Origin: Auanema rhodensis
Taxonomy: Eukaryota; Nematoda; Chromadorea; Rhabditida; Rhabditidae
DNA: 64,000 bases
Direction of reading: 5' to 3'
Assembly: GCA_964057225.1 (NCBI GenBank)
Contig: OZ059900.1
Location: forward strand, 24,877,638-24,941,637
The translations under genes and the position numbers were made by a program. The notes beneath the pieces are model-generated. The model had not been told where the DNA came from. It was given only the letters and a program-made list of their open reading frames with translations, and made no database searches. Positions 63,201-64,000 of this stretch are shown in pieces; position 1 is the stretch's first letter, and each line of letters starts with the position of its first letter.

Positions 63201-64000
63201 AATTTCCAAAAACTGGTTTTCCAGCATAATAAAATATTTCTCATGGGAAATACTGTGTTTTTGTATTTTTTTAGTGTTCAGCATGTAAAATGCTTCATTT
63301 TAGTATGTAACACGCTGAAATTCGTTGCATTTGACGACTCATATGAACAAAAATCGATTTAATCAATATTAGCCATAAGGGGCGTGCCCTCAGAATATGC
63401 TAATTTCCTTAATTTTTTAACCACTGTTTTTTTGTCGTGAAAGTGGAACTAGACGTTGTACGAACAATTTTGAGCTAGGTTTCATTGACATTGCATGAGT
63501 TTGAACACATGAAATCGTAAGTCAAAACCTTGTTTACAGCGAAATTTCCAAAAACTGGTTTTCCAGCATAATAAAATATTTCTCATGGGAAATACTTTGT
63601 TTTTGTATTTTTCTAGTGTTCAGCATGTAAAATGCTTCATTTTAGTATGTAACACGCTGAAATTCGTTGCATTTGACGACTCATATGAACAAAAATCGAT
63701 TTAATCAATATTAGCCATAAGGGGCGTGCCCTCAGAATATGCTAATTTCCTTAATTTTTTAACCACTGTTTTTTTATCGTGAAAGTGGAACTAGACGTTG
63801 TACGAACAATTTTGAGCTAGGTTTCATTGACATTGCATGAGTTTGAACACATGAAATCGTAAGTCAAAACCTTGTTTACAGCGAAATTTCCAAAAACTGG
63901 TTTTCCAGCATAATAAAATATTTCTCATGGGAAATACTGTGTTTTTGTATTTTTCTAGTGTTCAGCATGTAAAATGCTTCATTTTAGTATGTAACACGCT
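60226..64000 (+). repeat. Right-edge segment with mosaic monomers and a partial unit
   Basis: Monomers start at 60226, 60568, 60910, 61252, 61593, 61935, 62276, 62618, 62960, 63302 and 63644, with a 15-bp partial unit at 63986. The run 60226, 60568, 60910 (A with G77A; H with G295T; H with 'ttatcgtg') recurs at 62960, 63302 and 63644, 2,734 bp away. The last of these has 'ctagtgttc' where 60910 has 'ttagtaatc'. Units at 61593, 61935 and 62618 combine the 5' part of one type with the 3' part of another. The 62618 unit also has the private 'aaccgctgc'. Confidence 0.86.

Larger units (their letters stand above)
1..64000 (+). repeat. 342-bp satellite DNA array, 187 complete monomers, head to tail
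   Basis: Every row of the window is the same roughly 342-bp unit in the same orientation. 'gtatgtaacacgctg' (once 'gtatgtagcacg', once 'gtaagacg') recurs at 5, 347, 689, 1031 and on to 63986, a mean spacing of 342.1 bp. Unit length is 341 when the T tract at 125-131 has six Ts or one A is lost near 222, 343 with eight Ts, and 344 when GT is inserted at the junction. A plain monomer has about 116 G/C in 342 bases. No insertion, inversion or unique DNA interrupts the array and neither edge is reached. By analogy with known satellites this is centromeric or pericentromeric heterochromatin; that is inference. Species and family name are not recognised. Confidence 0.98.

Noticed and set aside
1-64000. 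CRISPR array
   Set aside because: The 342-bp units abut directly and there are no unique spacers or cas genes.
1-64000. Alpha satellite or another named family, because 342 is twice 171
   Set aside because: The length coincidence is not backed by sequence. I do not recognise an alpha-satellite consensus, and the CENP-B-like motif is incomplete.
1-64000. Transposon, LTR or retroviral remnants
   Set aside because: No terminal repeats, target-site duplications, transposase or polymerase motifs appear, and no unit is interrupted.
1-64000. rRNA, tRNA or snRNA gene repeats
   Set aside because: The unit contains no recognisable A/B boxes with cloverleaf or conserved rRNA segments, and it is 66% AT.
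1-64000. Telomeric or subtelomeric repeats
   Set aside because: No short telomere-type tandem motif (TTAGG, TTAGGG, TTTAGGG) is present in runs.

Overview
The whole 64 kb window is one uninterrupted, head-to-tail tandem array of an AT-rich satellite DNA (about 34% G+C). The basic unit is about 342 bp (individual copies 341-344 bp). Taking the g of 'gtatgtaacacgctg' as base 1, the first full unit starts at 5 and the last ends at 63985. That gives 187 complete monomers, all on the same strand, with 4 bp of a partial unit at the left and 15 bp at the right. I found no protein-coding gene, tRNA, rRNA, transposon, inversion or unique DNA. Such an array implies a eukaryotic nuclear genome and constitutive (centromeric or pericentromeric) heterochromatin. 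I do not recognise the family. Unit size and AT-richness would fit an insect such as a beetle, or a plant, but the sequence does not settle it. No prokaryotic feature is present.

Monomers are highly similar but carry linked diagnostic changes. Key, in monomer coordinates: A = G160A+C206T+C311T, often with T112A. B = six-T tract, C159G, A283T, junction acttcatttaag. C = T104C ('aattccctt'). D = plain body with junction acttcatttaag. E = T108A with 'gtatat' and one A lost near 222. F = plain body with an extra GT at the junction (344 bp). G = G230A+G295T. H = C115T+C121A ('aaccact'). I = H plus A117G. J = six-T, G160A, C181T, C235G ('tttagag'). K = T229A with C333A. L = G295A+T296C ('actacg'). 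The order of these types shows higher-order repeats (HORs) at several scales.

Layout: 1-1030, edge monomers. 1031-9927, three HOR copies A-B-C-(D-E)n of 9, 10 and 7 monomers. 9928-13005, nine monomers rich in private mutations. 13006-26348, an F-G-A triplet recurring every 3-9 monomers and a 7-monomer tandem duplication. 26349-29424, a block whose first 2,051 bp recur at 58175. 29425-49959, a 33-monomer (11,293 bp) HOR and a shorter second copy. 49960-58174, nested 11-, 14- and 3-monomer repeats. 58175-64000, the second copy of the 26349 block followed by mosaic monomers. Chimeric monomers at copy-number differences are footprints of unequal exchange or gene conversion.

Elements inside each monomer that may matter: a weak CENP-B-box-like motif, an invariant block at 236-266, an 18-bp near-palindrome at 275-292, a hairpin at the unit junction, an AATAAA followed by a GT-rich stretch, splice-like signals, and traces of an older unit of about 160-166 bp.
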